Assembly: GCA_022315425.1 (NCBI GenBank)
Contig: JAIUPT010000041.1
Coordinates: forward strand, 62,001 to 126,000
Origin: Pseudevernia furfuracea
Taxonomy: Eukaryota > Ascomycota > Lecanoromycetes > Lecanorales > Parmeliaceae
DNA length: 64,000 nt
Direction: 5' to 3'
Of the stretch, positions 1 to 10,910 are shown one piece after another. Every line of letters begins with the position of its first letter. Position 1 is the first letter of the stretch. The notes under the pieces are model-generated. The model worked only from the letters and a program-made list of their open reading frames with translations, made no database searches and had not been told where the DNA came from. The translations under genes and the position numbers were made by a program.

Positions 1-273
1 TCTCTTGAAAATGGCTCAATATTAACTTCGAACGGTCCAATTCCGCCGTCTGAAGGAATTGTTCGAACTAGGACCATGTACCTTGAGATTCCAATGTCCT
101 TAATGAAGAATCCTGCAGCTGATGTGGGGAGTCCGTCCGGCTAGACTATAAAAATCCTAGGTAGCGAGGGCCAGAAGGTTCAATCCAGCATACAACAGCC
201 CCGATTTTTGAAAACGTAATGGGCGTGTTAGAAGGATTAGAATGATCATCACAAAGCATCTTGTCACCTTTTC

Positions 274-1306
274 TCATCCTCTAGCTCCGGCTCCTTCTTC
301 CCTCTCATCATCTTCGCTCTGCGGCCCTACCTCCCTCTCCCTCAAAAACGCCTCAATATCAACATCCACCCTCGGCAGCCGCCGTCCCGCCATCTCCTCA
401 TCCCTCCTAATATCCTCTTGCATCTGCAAAATATCCTCCTTTGACCGCCTCAGCCCCTGCTTTAACGCACGTTGTCTTTCCAGATTCTCCCTCAACATTT
501 CTTCAATATCCGCTCCGTAAGGCAGAGATATCGGCGCAGCATGCTGATGCTCATGCTGCGCTTGGATAATGTGGATTTTAGATGGAGGGACAGTTATACC
601 TCGGAGTTCTTCGATTCTCCTGTGCGGTCTTGGAACAAATCCCACTGCACCCCGCCTCCTTTCTGCTCGCTCATTTTGCACCTGAAGGGCGCCATTTTCG
701 TCTTGTGAGGGCTGTGTTTGCTTATCGGACATATCCGATGCCTTCCCCACACGGTGCGGCGGCGCTTCTACCCGCTTGTTGACTTCCTGCGACATATCCA
801 CCCCATTCTGCAAAACCCCCTTGCGCTTGTCAGATGCGCTCAGTGTATCTCCCTCCGGCAAGACCTCTTCTCTTGCTGAAACAGTACGCTTCAAGTACCC
901 CATCCCGACAACCTCGCTCATCATCCTTCTCTGATCCTCGTTTGAAAGCGCCTGGAACTGATCCTGCTGCTCCTTTTTGATTTCCGCAATCTGATCTAGT
1001 GCGTGTTGCCTCTTCCCTTCCGTCTTCCGCACTGCCTCTGCATCACAATATTCATTCCGTTTTAGAGTGCGCAGGGTTTGGTCAAAGGCGTCAAGGTTGC
1101 CCATGAGCCCTGCCTACACAGAAAATCAGGAAAACCGGAATTTTAGGAGCAGGCGATGATGATCCGGTCTATGAGTGGGCACTTACAATTTTGCGACGCT
1201 GGAATCTGATAAGCTCTTTTTGCCGTGCGAGGGACTCATTTTGCTGTTTGAAGAAGAACGCTGAAGTGGCCGAGATGTCAGGTTCAACTTCCTGAGCTGA
1301 CGACAT
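274..1306 (-). CDS. Hypothetical protein, 319 aa, two exons
   Basis: I do not recognise this protein. Exon 1 is 1187-1306 (40 codons, starting MSSAQEVEPD) and exon 2 is 274-1113; the 73-bp intron has a GTAAGT donor and a TGTGTAG acceptor and joins in phase 0. The protein is highly charged and largely helical. A basic stretch near the N terminus (KELIRFQRRK) is followed by Glu/Lys-rich segments, and the last 100 residues look like a coiled coil (EEMLRENLERQRALKQG) ending in an acidic tail. There is no signal peptide or membrane segment. The start was chosen because the ATG at 1306 opens a clean exon that splices into the long frame, whereas the internal ATG at 1104 would discard it. It lies head-to-tail with the small gene at 1701-2175. 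The function is unknown; a nuclear or scaffold role would be a guess. Confidence 0.65.
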
Positions 1307-1700
1307 GATAATTGTTCGCTAAAAGAGACCAAAGCTGACTGTTGTGCAGATACTTGCTAATAGTGGGATAAGGGAGACAACTGCCCTTATTACATGAACG
1401 GATCATACCGGGGGCGTACAGCGTGGCAAACATCTCAAACGATCACAAGGACAAAGATATTCGATAACATTTCGACACGTGAGTTGTTCCGATCCGAGAT
1501 ACACTGCTGTGGTACAGCTCACATCCATGCAGGCCCCAAGTCCAGAGGATTCAAAGCAGGCACATTCTTGGTGTGGATGAGGGCCACTGCTTCTCATGGT
1601 TCATATGCAGCCCTGGACCATGATGTACTAAACCTTGCACAGAAGAGCACAATCTTTTTCTAGTACCGCGTAAAGCTACATGATAACGCAAGTCTCCAGC
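1307..1700. other. Intergenic, nothing recognised
   Basis: This stretch is the 5' flank of the upstream minus-strand gene and the 3' flank of the next one. The short reading frames here overlap on both strands and have no splice partners or recognisable motifs. I see no RNA gene or repeat. Confidence 0.6.
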
Positions 1701-2175
1701 TCATTTCTTTCCCTTCTCTTCTCTTTCCGTAACTTCGGAACCTTCGCCTCCTCCCGTACCGGTGTCGAATGGTGTTTGGGGCGACACGAGATCCAGTAGC
1801 ATCCGCAGCCGTAGTTTTGTTTCCTTCAGAAGCGCCTCGATTTCGGTTTCACTTCTTGCGTATGTATCCTCGGTCTTTCGACGAGCGACTTCGCTCATGT
1901 CTTCCTTTGACAACAACCGGTACCCAAGGTCGGCTTTCTTTCGCAGGAGATTCTGTAGCCACGAGAAATCTCATTAGGGGTCACAATGCGTAGGGTGATG
2001 AACAGAGCTAAGCGCAATGGCTTACCAACTCTCCATCTTTTTCTTTCACGACGTCACGCTGATAATTGACGAATGCTCTAAAGTCATCTGCGCTTTCTCC
2101 TTTAATCCTTTGAAAAGCCTCTTTCTCGCGTGCGACAAAAGCGGCGTACTCGGCCTTGTCTACGACCAATGACAT
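1701..2175 (-). CDS. Small hypothetical coiled-coil protein, 133 aa
   Basis: Two exons, 2026-2175 (50 codons) and 1701-1952, flank a 73-bp intron (GTAAGC donor, GGCTACAG acceptor) that joins in phase 0. The protein starts MSLVVDKAEYAAFVAREKE and is rich in Lys, Glu and Arg throughout, so it is probably a single long helix or coiled coil. It ends in a short Gly/Glu/Lys tail after a Pro-Thr segment. There is no signal peptide, membrane segment or known catalytic motif. Its size and composition resemble small helical chaperone or complex subunits, but I cannot assign a family. It follows the 319-aa gene on the same strand, and its intron is also 73 bp. Confidence 0.6.
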
Positions 2176-4218
2176 TTTAATTCTCAAATCATGAGTTGAA
2201 GGTGTCTACGTGGGTGAGGGGTGATGAAGGTATTATAAACATGGAGTGGTCAGATTCTATTGGGGAAAAACGTGGCAATCGGCATGATGGAGCAACAGCG
2301 GCATTCTTGAGACTGGATCTAGATAAGGTCCACCCGATGTTGCGCTGTCCGTGATCTGGAACTTTTGCCAGCTCAGACGGCTAGTACCCGGATTCCGGAG
2401 CAAGCAGCTTGTGAGCCGTACAGCCATGATACACTGGCTGGTGGATCCCGGTTGCGTTGGCGAGAGTCTAGAAACTGACAAAGACCTTGATCAGCATTAG
2501 TTAAGACAACACCTTGACACTCCATGTGAAAAAAAATGCATGCAGTTCATGGGAATTGGTCTAAGAGACGAGTAATATAGCATTACGGGAATTTATGGTC
2601 TTCATGAACAATCGATATATCAGATGATATTTGTTGGTCATGAACAAAAGCATTCCGCCAGTGATTGAGGCTATCAAACACGAACCGCGGAGCCAGAACA
2701 TCATGAAGAACCCAGTGACTGATGGAGGTCATCCGTCAGTAAAAAGATCTTCAATTGTGAGGCCACTGTGCCGATTACAGTCTCCATTCTCAAGGGTTGT
2801 TGTAGTACGTCCGGAGATCACTGCACAATGGCTTCGAGTGCCGCATGAGTGAAGGTCACCATGATTCGACGTCTTGCAAGCATTGGTGTAGCACCTCGTC
2901 CGGCCTGCGGGTCAACCGTCTATACACTCTCTCAATCAATTACGTGGGCTAGCGTTGACTACCAGACATCCACAAGTGGTGATGGGATTGACTCGGCTAG
3001 AGACGCTATTTCGCCTTTCCTCCCTGGATGAGATAATTTTCGCTCTTTCAAAATATATTGTTGAGTTAACTGTCACCACCCACGTAACTTCGCACGTCGC
3101 AGATACGCCACCATCGCACCACAGATCATACTGCCTACCTTCTACCAGCGCATCTATGTGTTTCCTTCTCACAATGACTGAGAACTGAGATCCTAGTCGA
3201 GGACGTATGCAGTATGTATCAACTTTGCGCCTTGTACTATGGTACATTTGCAATCGTGCTAGTCACCCATCACGAGCCACGGCTTTTAATTCTCATCTCC
3301 TTTTCAGGTTCTTTTCAAAAAAAAAAAGTGCGCTGTGCTGCTAATAAATCGCCCCGTGCTACTTCATCCACATATCTCCTTTGATGGCTCACGAGCGCCT
3401 GGTAGAGTCGCAAAAAACTCGGAGGAGGCATGAAGATTTTGATCCATTTACCATGGATTCTCGGCACCGATTTTGTATGTAGGGATCGTCCTGTCACATT
3501 ATGACAGACACAGACTCGTCATTTCACTAGTATGGCATCTGTTTGCCGCAGTGATGGCTTAGTTTGATTTTGTGAGAGTGTGCTGACCGTGAATGCCGTG
3601 GATTGGTGCATGTCTTGGACTTCGGAGTAAAAATGAATTCAAGTTTTAGACAGGATGTGGCGAACAAGTCGGCGCTAATGCGTGTCGGAGCTGAGAATTG
3701 GACGTGTCTACAGCTTACTGACCTTTTGCTGTTATCTTCGTTTCTACGCGCTGATTCTTCACTGGCTCGATGAAGTGGGATTGGAAGGCAAAACCTCGAC
3801 AATTGAGGCATACATGTCCTCATACAACATACAACATATAGCCTCAGAGATAGCTGTGACTCGTGCTTTTGTGCTAAGGCCAATGGTATAGTCTTATCCA
3901 TGACTCGCCACTCGACTGCCTATCCCCTTTCACTGTAGTGACACATTACCACAGAAAGACCAAATCTGTGGCGGTGATGCAATTTATTGAGCATTCACGC
4001 TCAAAATCTTCCTTCTTCACCGCTTTTCACACTCACCATGTGACCACGGTGGAGAGGCTTGCCACTCTGAATATCAGAGCAGTGAAGGAACGACAATGAC
4101 ACTCAATTCTGGTCAACACTTGAATAAAGTTTTCGATTCACTCGCCACTGCAGGAATTGAATGCCGATCCAAGGGTGAATGATAGCTTTCAATGAATTCT
4201 CTTCAGCATTACGGCCTA
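2176..4218. other. 2 kb gene-free stretch
   Basis: Only short, overlapping reading frames occur here on both strands, and none has a recognisable motif or a plausible splice partner. A poly-A run lies near 3318. The last part carries pyrimidine-rich sequence typical of a fungal promoter and 5' leader for the decayed gene that starts at 4437. I see no RNA gene or mobile-element terminus. Confidence 0.5.
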
Positions 4219-4226
4219 TTTAAACC
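4219..4226 (+). promoter_or_regulatory. TATA-like box of the decayed gene at 4437
   Basis: The sequence TATTTAAA lies about 220 bp upstream of the ATG at 4437 and is followed by a CT-rich, CAT/CAC-rich leader, a layout common for fungal promoters. The gene it would serve is now broken. Confidence 0.35.
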
Positions 4227-4436
4227 CTCTACCTTCTCAACCCTCCATTCTTCTTACACATCATCCACCGCAAATACCACATCTACTTGCAATACATCTA
4301 CTTGCAACACATGCGAGGCTGGGTTGATTATTCATCTCCTTGCATAATGAAGTATTACACGAACTTCAGCTCCAATCAATAGGCTGGGCTGCTCTTTCAT
4401 ATATAAATATCCAAGATAAGCCTACAGCTCTCCAAC

Positions 4437-5599
4437 ATGACTCAGATTCAAGCCGCGGAGAAGAAGGCTGCGGAGAACGCTACGAGAGTGACCGAACTCG
4501 AGTAAACCCTCCCTGAGAAAGCCCGGAAAGCAGTCGATGAGCAGCGTGAGAACAATGAGTAGTAGATGTTGGCGTGAGGGAGGACGGAGAAGGCGCTGAA
4601 GGAGAAATTCGCAAGACCACCGGCACCGCTTTCAGTCAAGATCTGACCACGAAGATCGGCGGCCTTCATTTACGACTGAGGGACTCCCTCGGCTCGTTTT
4701 CATTGGCCTTTGCGATGGGCTTTCATAGCTTTGATCATTTTGATCCTCATCCTAGGCCTTGAAAGGACTTCATTCTTATCAAGCTTTACCGACTCCTGCG
4801 CCAATGAAGCAGATTGTCTACGGATTTTGAGCCCCCTACACTCGTTAAATCATTTCCCTCTTCCTTATCCGATTGATCACAAAGTCCACCAAGTCGTTCT
4901 TCAAGAGCTACGCCATCCGGAGATGCTTACGCACCTAATCGAAACTCACTCGAATGTCTGCTCTGCTGTGACAACAACAACGCAAATGCTTATTGATTTC
5001 ATCGCCAACGCAACCCAGATTTACACTCGTTCCCCCAGCCAATATACTAATACCGCCTTTGCTTGTAAGCGGGGAGATGAGGCTCTTGCATCTGGCCACT
5101 CACAGACAGTGTCAGAAAACCGAACAACCAATCAGAGCGAGGTTGTCAATCGCAATTTGTCGAGTCATGACCAGCAGGCGTTAAGGCAGAAAGGGTACCA
5201 GATAGGGGTACGAGCCTGCGAGCAGCGCACTCAGCACCTAATCAGCGAGTCGATTCAAACAGAGAGGAATGAGGCAGCAGAGCGGTTGACAGCCGCTGTA
5301 GCCGAGAAGGGAAAGGCCGTCGAGCACGATGTAGAAGAAGCCCAGGAGATCGCCAAAAACGCGTATGCTGGTGGCCAGAAAGAGTGGCAGCGAGAAAGCC
5401 AGCCAACGAAGCTGGAGAGAAGGTCACTGTGGATTACGATCGGGCACAGGCTGCGGAGGCAGAAGTTGAGAGGCATAAACTGGGCAAGGCAGGGTAGGAT
5501 GTTCGAATCAGGGAACTGCACCGAGAGCTTGCCGTGGTAAAGAGAAAAGTTCCAACCGACTTGGAGCTTGCAAAGATCAGAGCAAAGAAAGATGAATGA
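4437..5599 (+). pseudogene. Decayed coiled-coil protein gene with a hydrophobic segment
   Basis: A frame starting at the ATG at 4437 (MTQIQAAEKKAAENATRV) runs as Ala/Glu/Lys-rich coiled coil but is cut by stops up to about 4680. It then reads through a hydrophobic segment near 4715-4760 (RWAFIALIILILILGL) and a Cys-containing region to about 5400. There the coiled coil continues in another frame (ANEAGEKVTVDYDRAQ), is crossed by one more TAG at about 5495, and ends at 5599. The early stops (TAA, TAG TAG, several TGA) and the late TAG are each one C-to-T change from CAA, CAG or CGA. This is the pattern expected of repeat-induced point mutation, or of unselected CpG-like decay. The longest surviving open piece is 4710-5540. 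The family is not recognised; the helical repeats resemble LEA-like or apolipoprotein-like proteins only in composition. Confidence 0.5.
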
Positions 5600-5780
5600 G
5601 GCTGTGCCTCGGCTTTGGTCTAAGTTGATCTTGGAGCAAAAGTCGTCAATGACGAGACGCATCCCCTCAACGAGCGTGACGTCGGAATTTCAAACCTTGG
5701 AGTACCACAGTTGACATTGCAGATGGTCTAGCCTACCCACAAGTCTCCCTTCCCTACCTACAAAAATAAATCACCTATGA

Positions 5781-7122
5781 GGATGCAAGTCAGGCGCCTC
5801 ATTTCCTGAAGAAGCCAAGCCAATCGTGGCCACGCCTTCCGTTGTTCGCAACATCACAGTCAAAAACGGTACACCTTTCTCAAGCCTCCATTGTTAACCA
5901 ACACATCACTCCTATTTGACTTACATATATATCACTTTTCTTTGACCTGACAAATCCAGCCACACCAAGGGCTCAGGGCCAAGACGTCGTGGACTATTCG
6001 ACACTCCCAGACGCAAGTCAGCTGGAGAACACTGTGACAGCGATAGATGACTTCGCATTCAACTATCAGGGAGATATTGACCGGTCTCTCTTCTAAAATG
6101 TTGATAACTCGAAGTATCACCAGAGCGGCTCAAGTACGCCAACACTCGGGATGACCGAAGAGTTTTGCTTTCCTGATGCGCCGATTGAGCCTCAGATACA
6201 GAGATCCGTCGATCCCTTCGTGCCTACGTGTTCTTGTTGTACGGTGGAGCAGTGTTCCAAATACAAGCTTACCGACCAGCTTCCGGAACAGCGAAAGATG
6301 GAGAAGGAGGCTAGGAGGCAAGAAATTTTGGAGCATCTGAGACAGTCCCGAAAGCAGGGGAGATCTAAGCCCCAGGTCCTGGCTACCCTCATCAGCTGCG
6401 TCGTCATCGAATATCGTGATGGGTTCGGGAGCTTGGCGCGATGGTTGCAAAGGATGGTTGATTGGGCTTGGGGGGACTTCTCCCTTCACTACGATCTTCT
6501 TGTGATGCCCGTAATCGCTCAGGGAGTTTCGCCGTCACTGTCGCCTAGGCCCTCTCCTCACTCAGCCAATGACGAAGATTCAGTATGGACAGCTGGCTCA
6601 CGGCCTGAGAGCCCAGTGCAAGAGCGCGGTACTCACACCTCAGTGCCCGATCGTGACACTCCATTCTCTAGTAGCTCAGTCCACGAGAACAATATCCTAT
6701 CCTCTCGCGCTTCAGCGCCCAGACTTGAAAATCCAAGATCTACGCCTTCGCGTATGGCGTATAAAGAGAAATTGTTACAAACAATCCAAGGGTGGGGTTC
6801 TTACACAGATCAAGTTCAGCGACTGAAGACCCTTATACATTACGAAGACGATGATCAACACGACTATCTACCTGAACTTACCGAAATCATACGAGAGCGT
6901 AAGAGGTACGAGAACTATGTTCGTATTCGCTTTCTTCGTCAGGAGCGAGCCTTTCACATCTACGGCACAGACGAATTGTTCTCACACGATCACTTGAGAT
7001 GCTGGGTGAAGTTACGTCTGAATACTGACCCAGATACTCCCTACCCTCCTGGATACGAGACAATCACCGACGAGTCAGACAATGTGTCGGTGGCGGGGAC
7101 TCTATTTGCATTCAAACAGTAA
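5781..7122 (+). pseudogene. Hypothetical gene with an in-frame TAA, 323-aa intact tail
   Basis: The longest open part is 6151-7122 (323 aa, starting MTEEFCFPDAP). The same frame is open upstream from 5960 and is broken only by a TAA at 6094, one C-to-T step from CAA. An earlier exon, 5781-5868, joins through a 91-bp intron (GTACAC donor, AATCCAG acceptor) in the matching phase. The frame before it is closed by a TGA at 5778. The product has a Cys-rich spot (PTCSCCTVEQC), a Lys/Glu-rich helix, a Ser/Pro-rich linker and a charged C-terminal domain (ELTEIIRERKRYENYVRIRF). I recognise no family. It may still be expressed from the ATG at 6151, but the upstream coding signal suggests a longer ancestral gene. 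It follows the decayed coiled-coil gene by about 180 bp and could once have been part of it. Confidence 0.45.
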
Positions 7123-7378
7123 CGTCACGCCCTGCCATATGCCGAGAGAGTCATCAACAGACGTCTGAAGACGAACAAGGACAACACATCCACAAATGTG
7201 GGGTTTCGTACCCATCCCCCAGTACATTTCAACACCGGCCACGTCTTGCAGATAAATAAAGAGGGCCAGGTAAGTTCCTTCCACCGATCGAGTAACGTTA
7301 CGTCTGGCTGAACATAGGTAGATGCATATATATAAACACCAGTATCAGCAGCCCCTCACACGTCTCTTCGTCGCAGAG

Positions 7379-7519
7379 TGTTGGAATGCTGCAGCACTGT
7401 GTTGAGACTACCTCTCAGGTGGCAAATGACTAGTCTTGGCATGGGCTTCACATGGTATTTAAGTAGCTAAATACCACTTCATATTTAATCAATCAATCCT
7501 TCTCTCATAGATCCCAACA
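7379..7519 (+). repeat. 5' LTR, 141 bp
   Basis: This repeat begins TGTTGGAATG and ends ATCCCAACA. It matches 8085-8225 with no difference that I can see. A TATTTAAG sequence inside it may be the promoter of the element. Confidence 0.85.
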
Positions 7520-7691
7520 CAGGGTTATGAGCTCTCGTGCAACTGCTGCACAGTCAATTTGATTCAAGTTATTCAAGTCATTGAAGTCGTTGAAGTTCTT
7601 CCAGTCCCACGAGAAACAGTCACTCGTGTTCAGTCCTAACGAGATCAACTCGTTATCTCAGTTCTAACGAGGTCAGCTCGTTGTCCCAGTT

Positions 7692-7859
7692 ATGTCTACA
7701 AAAGACTCCAATTCAACACGTCAAATAGACGCCCTGACCGAAGAAAACTTTGGTTCATGGTTCGTCAATATTCGAGAGCCAGTGCCCAAAGAAGTGGCCA
7801 GTGCAATCAGTCAGCCAGTGCCCAAGAAGTGGTCAGTGCATCAAATCATCAGTCAATAG
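7692..7859 (+). pseudogene. Truncated Ty1/copia Gag start, 55 codons
   Basis: This frame encodes a 55-residue peptide containing DALTEENFGSWFVNIR. The xLTxENFxxWxxxIR pattern is typical of the beginning of copia Gag polyproteins. It ends at a TAG after a Pro-Val-Pro-Lys duplication, so the rest of gag-pol has been deleted. Confidence 0.5.
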
Positions 7860-8084
7860 TGAGCCTGCTATAAGGGCAATCAAGTCAATTACGGTATAGT
7901 GAGCCTGCTACAATGGCAAAAAACCAGTCAAATTCGATCTCTTCATTGAGCAAGTTCGAAAGGAAAGGAGATTCGTGCTCGTGTCACGTAAAGAATCATA
8001 GTATACATATATCATGTTGAAAGAATGTGACTCCCCATGCTGCACCATGGGGGTGTCCATCAGTCGTGCTGCATCATGGGGATG

Positions 8085-8225
8085 TGTTGGAATGCTGCAG
8101 CACTGTGTTGAGACTACCTCTCAGGTGGCAAATGACTAGTCTTGGCATGGGCTTCACATGGTATTTAAGTAGCTAAATACCACTTCATATTTAATCAATC
8201 AATCCTTCTCTCATAGATCCCAACA
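8085..8225 (+). repeat. 3' LTR, 141 bp
   Basis: This is the second copy of the terminal repeat, followed directly by the target duplication CAGAG. A purine-rich ATGGGGATG precedes it and may be the remnant polypurine tract. Confidence 0.85.
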
Positions 8226-8241
8226 CAGAGTTAAAGCCGCA

Positions 8242-9516
8242 ATGGGTGAACCTGATTTAATGAGAAAAACTGCGGACGTTGCGACTAGATCTGAACGAGA
8301 CGATGCAGTGAACAACAATGAAGAGCACATCAACGACGACGACAGCACTGGGGCTGATACTGAGGTAGGAGCTTTCACACTGAAGCCTCTGGGCCTGGGT
8401 CCGGGACTCTGGTCCACATTGCCGCCAATACTTAAGGAATCACGATATAGCTCGATAAGATCTTCAACGTCTAAGCAAAGCTCAGAACAAGCGAAGATTC
8501 CTCTCGTGGGTCATATATGGACCCTTTGCGATGGTGGGAATGGATTTCCTGGGGCCTATCTCCCCAAAAATGCCAAGTAATCGGAGCTGTCTACATCTTG
8601 CTGGTGATCGACATTGGATGACGAGACTCTACAATAAGATGATATCAGAGCGCGATTGGTCCGCCCAAGAGGTGTGTCATCTGTTGCTTGGGCTAGATCT
8701 TCGTCAGGGTTCTCGCTCGGTGGCTGATCTCGACATTCGGTCGAATAGTGTTCAACGAAGGAGGCTCCATTTGGACGAGGCCACGGCTACTCTGGACGAG
8801 ACTTGGATAGAACGCTATTGCTCCCGTAACGAGACTCTCGACGATGTGGGTCTTATGAGCATCATACGAGACTACACTTGGCGTAATAAGTCGTTCCGCC
8901 CTGTTAGAACTCAGAAAGTCCTGAGTCTATATCCTCGTCCTGATCAGAATAGAGACTATTCGCAACGGTGTAGGGCGAAGATAATGCTCCATCACCCCTT
9001 TCGCGATGTGGAGCTGTCTGATCTTATGGCTGTTGATGACACGCTGTTTGAGGATTGGGAGGAGGCCTACGATCACTGTCGACAGCATCATTCTCATCCT
9101 TCCGATCCATTGGGCGACCTGTTGACCGCCCAGCTACCATCGTCAGACGAGACTCTATCCGATCTTGAGCAAGAGGCTCAAGTGAGCTGGACATCAAAAC
9201 GACAGCAACCCATTGCATTTTCTTCATGTGAGGCTGAGTATATGGCTCAGACTCAGGCCGCTAAGGAGGCTATTTGGCTTACAAGACTCTTGTCCGGGTT
9301 GGATGTTGGCTCTGGACTGCCAACAATAACCAGGGTGCAATAGCCTTGACCAAGGACCCTCGGTTCCACTCTCGTACCAAGCATATCGACATCCAATGGC
9401 ATTTCGTTATGGACCAGTTGTTTGCAGACCTCTCGGCGCGGCACCAGGATTTGGCAGACATTGAGGAACAGATTTCCGAGTCGTTTCAGGATATGGCAGA
9501 TGAAGAAGGGGGTTGA
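8242..9516 (+). mobile_element. Transposon mosaic: integrase, Helitron helicase and copia RNase H pieces
   Basis: Three unrelated transposon proteins are represented. Near 8530-8620 the sequence encodes VGMDFLGPISP and, one frame over, CQVIGAVYILLVID, the start of a Ty3/gypsy-type integrase core. From about 8642 to 9125 the frame opened at 8531 gives SERDWSAQEVCHLLLGLDL, RDYTWRNKSF and CRAKIMLHHPF, which match the helicase-flanking region of fungal Helitrons. From about 9178 the same frame gives WTSKRQQPIAFSSCEAEYMA, the RNase H of Ty1/copia Pol. This is completed after a one-base frame change by NNQGAIALTKDPRFHSRTKH to about 9440. No segment is complete and the frames shift, so nothing here is functional. 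The copia piece could be a displaced remnant of the relative that generated the neighbouring mini-LTR element. Confidence 0.7.
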
Positions 9517-10380
9517 CCGGATGTGTTGCGGCCTGCATGGACCTCTTTAGGTCAACAAGGGGGTTTACAAATGAGAGATCCCAAGCCCAAGCAGCCAGCG
9601 CTTTGACGGCCTGGTCTCGCTTGACTTCTCGTTCTTGTTTCGATGATCGCGCTACTCTACCTCTAGCGTTACTGTGTCGTGCTCACGTTGTCAAGAGGAT
9701 GGGCGGAGACGAAGGATGTGGCGACCTTCGTTCAACGAGGATTCTACCCTGATTTCACCATTACCATCACTGCTACAGAGCTGGAAATCCTGAAGACTTC
9801 CGCCAAAGACCTGGAGATCTTGAAGACTTCAGCCAACACCCTCCAAAAGCGCATCAATCATCTACGTATGCACAAGTTCAATTTCGTTAGAGGCCGCACC
9901 GGCATCTTCCTCAACCTGAACACCTTCCGCAAGATGTAGCTACAGCGGAACAAAGCACAAGAAGCATTGAAGAAAGAGGAGGCTGCGAAGGCTAGGCCCA
10001 TGGTCAAAATCGTAGAATGGAATCTACCGAACAAGGGGGGCAGTGACCCGGTTCTCGATAGTTCTTCTTCGCTACCGCTCCACGCACATTCAGGAGGAAG
10101 TGGAATCGCATTTCTCTCGAGGAAATCAGGGCCAGAATTGCGGAGATGCCATGGCGGTGTAGAATGCTACGAGAGGGCAAACACACTACTCTAAGCTTAT
10201 CAAGTCTAAATTGTGGTAGAAATGTATATACATTGGTGTTGGAAATAGTGGTAATCAGCCCTATACTACTAGCGGCTTGGCATGGCACATAAGGTATCTT
10301 ACTTTGATGAGCTTCACACTTCATGTATTCTACCTCCATAGAGCATTATTCTAGTCGGCCTGTGGCCTGTTATTCAACAA
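9517..10380 (+). other. Degenerate sequence after the transposon mosaic
   Basis: Short frames occur, for example 9679-9939, which contains a duplicated LEILKTSA unit, and 9967-10194. None has a recognisable domain or splice partner. The sequence continues the broken transposon zone and is probably also repeat-derived. Confidence 0.35.
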
Positions 10381-10386
10381 TTTGGT

Positions 10387-10910
10387 AGAATTTTGACACC
10401 CCCGAGGTAGTCGGTTCAATTGTCTAGACTGATCCAAACCAATTTGAACCGTCCGTCCTTTCGACAGTAGCATGTATACATCTTCCTTCGTAAAGATACT
10501 CAGCCGTTGAAAGAGGCCGTGAATCTTGCGGCGATGGTGAATAGATCTGTTAGAGTAGCAAAGGCCTTTGAAAATTTAATATCATTATCACTGGACGTCA
10601 CAATGATGTCGTTGTTGAATGATAATGTGATAGTGTTGTGGTAAAAAAAAATTGGTTTCAAGTCTGCCCTGGAGTAAGTATTGCTACTGAAAATACGTCT
10701 GTCACTCCTCAAAAATACGGTCACAAACGTTCCCCAGCTCTACGCCAAATTACTCGCATACTCGCGGCCAAATGCACCCACCATCATCATTGAACAAATC
10801 ATAAGGACCAATAGTCCAGACCGTCTATCCTGACACCTGAATCGGTTCGGACCACTGGTCCGTTGTGCCATTAGGGACCAATAGTCCGTCTAAATGGTCC
10901 GGACCACTGG
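10387..10910. repeat. Cluster of short palindromes rich in GGACC/GGTCC
   Basis: The 13-mer GGACCAATAGTCC occurs at 10805-10817 and again at 10875-10887. GGACCACTGGTCC lies at 10849-10861 and the perfect palindrome GGTCCGGACC at 10896-10905. About 400 bp earlier a GGTTCAATTG...CAATTTGAACC pair forms another inverted repeat. Such clusters often mark transposon ends or protein-binding arrays. No gene frame crosses the cluster. Confidence 0.45.

Larger units (their letters stand above)
7379..8225 (+). mobile_element. Miniature LTR retrotransposon (TRIM-like, Ty1/copia-derived)
   Basis: Two 141-bp direct repeats (7379-7519 and 8085-8225) look identical by eye. Both start TGTTGG and end CCAACA, the inverted termini expected of an LTR. 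The element is flanked by the 5-bp duplication CAGAG at 7374-7378 and 8226-8230, which marks a genuine insertion. The 565-bp interior is far too short for pol. It holds a 55-codon frame from 7692 whose LTEENFGSW stretch resembles the start of Ty1/copia Gag, followed by short internal duplications (a GTGAGCCTGCTA motif twice, a CCAGTGCCCAA motif twice). It is therefore probably a deletion derivative of a copia element. The lack of LTR divergence suggests recent insertion or recent movement by an autonomous relative. Confidence 0.85.

Noticed and set aside
7520..7535. GGTTATGAGC after the 5' LTR as a tRNA primer-binding site
   Set aside because: It only loosely resembles the initiator-tRNA binding sequence of copia elements, too weak to annotate.
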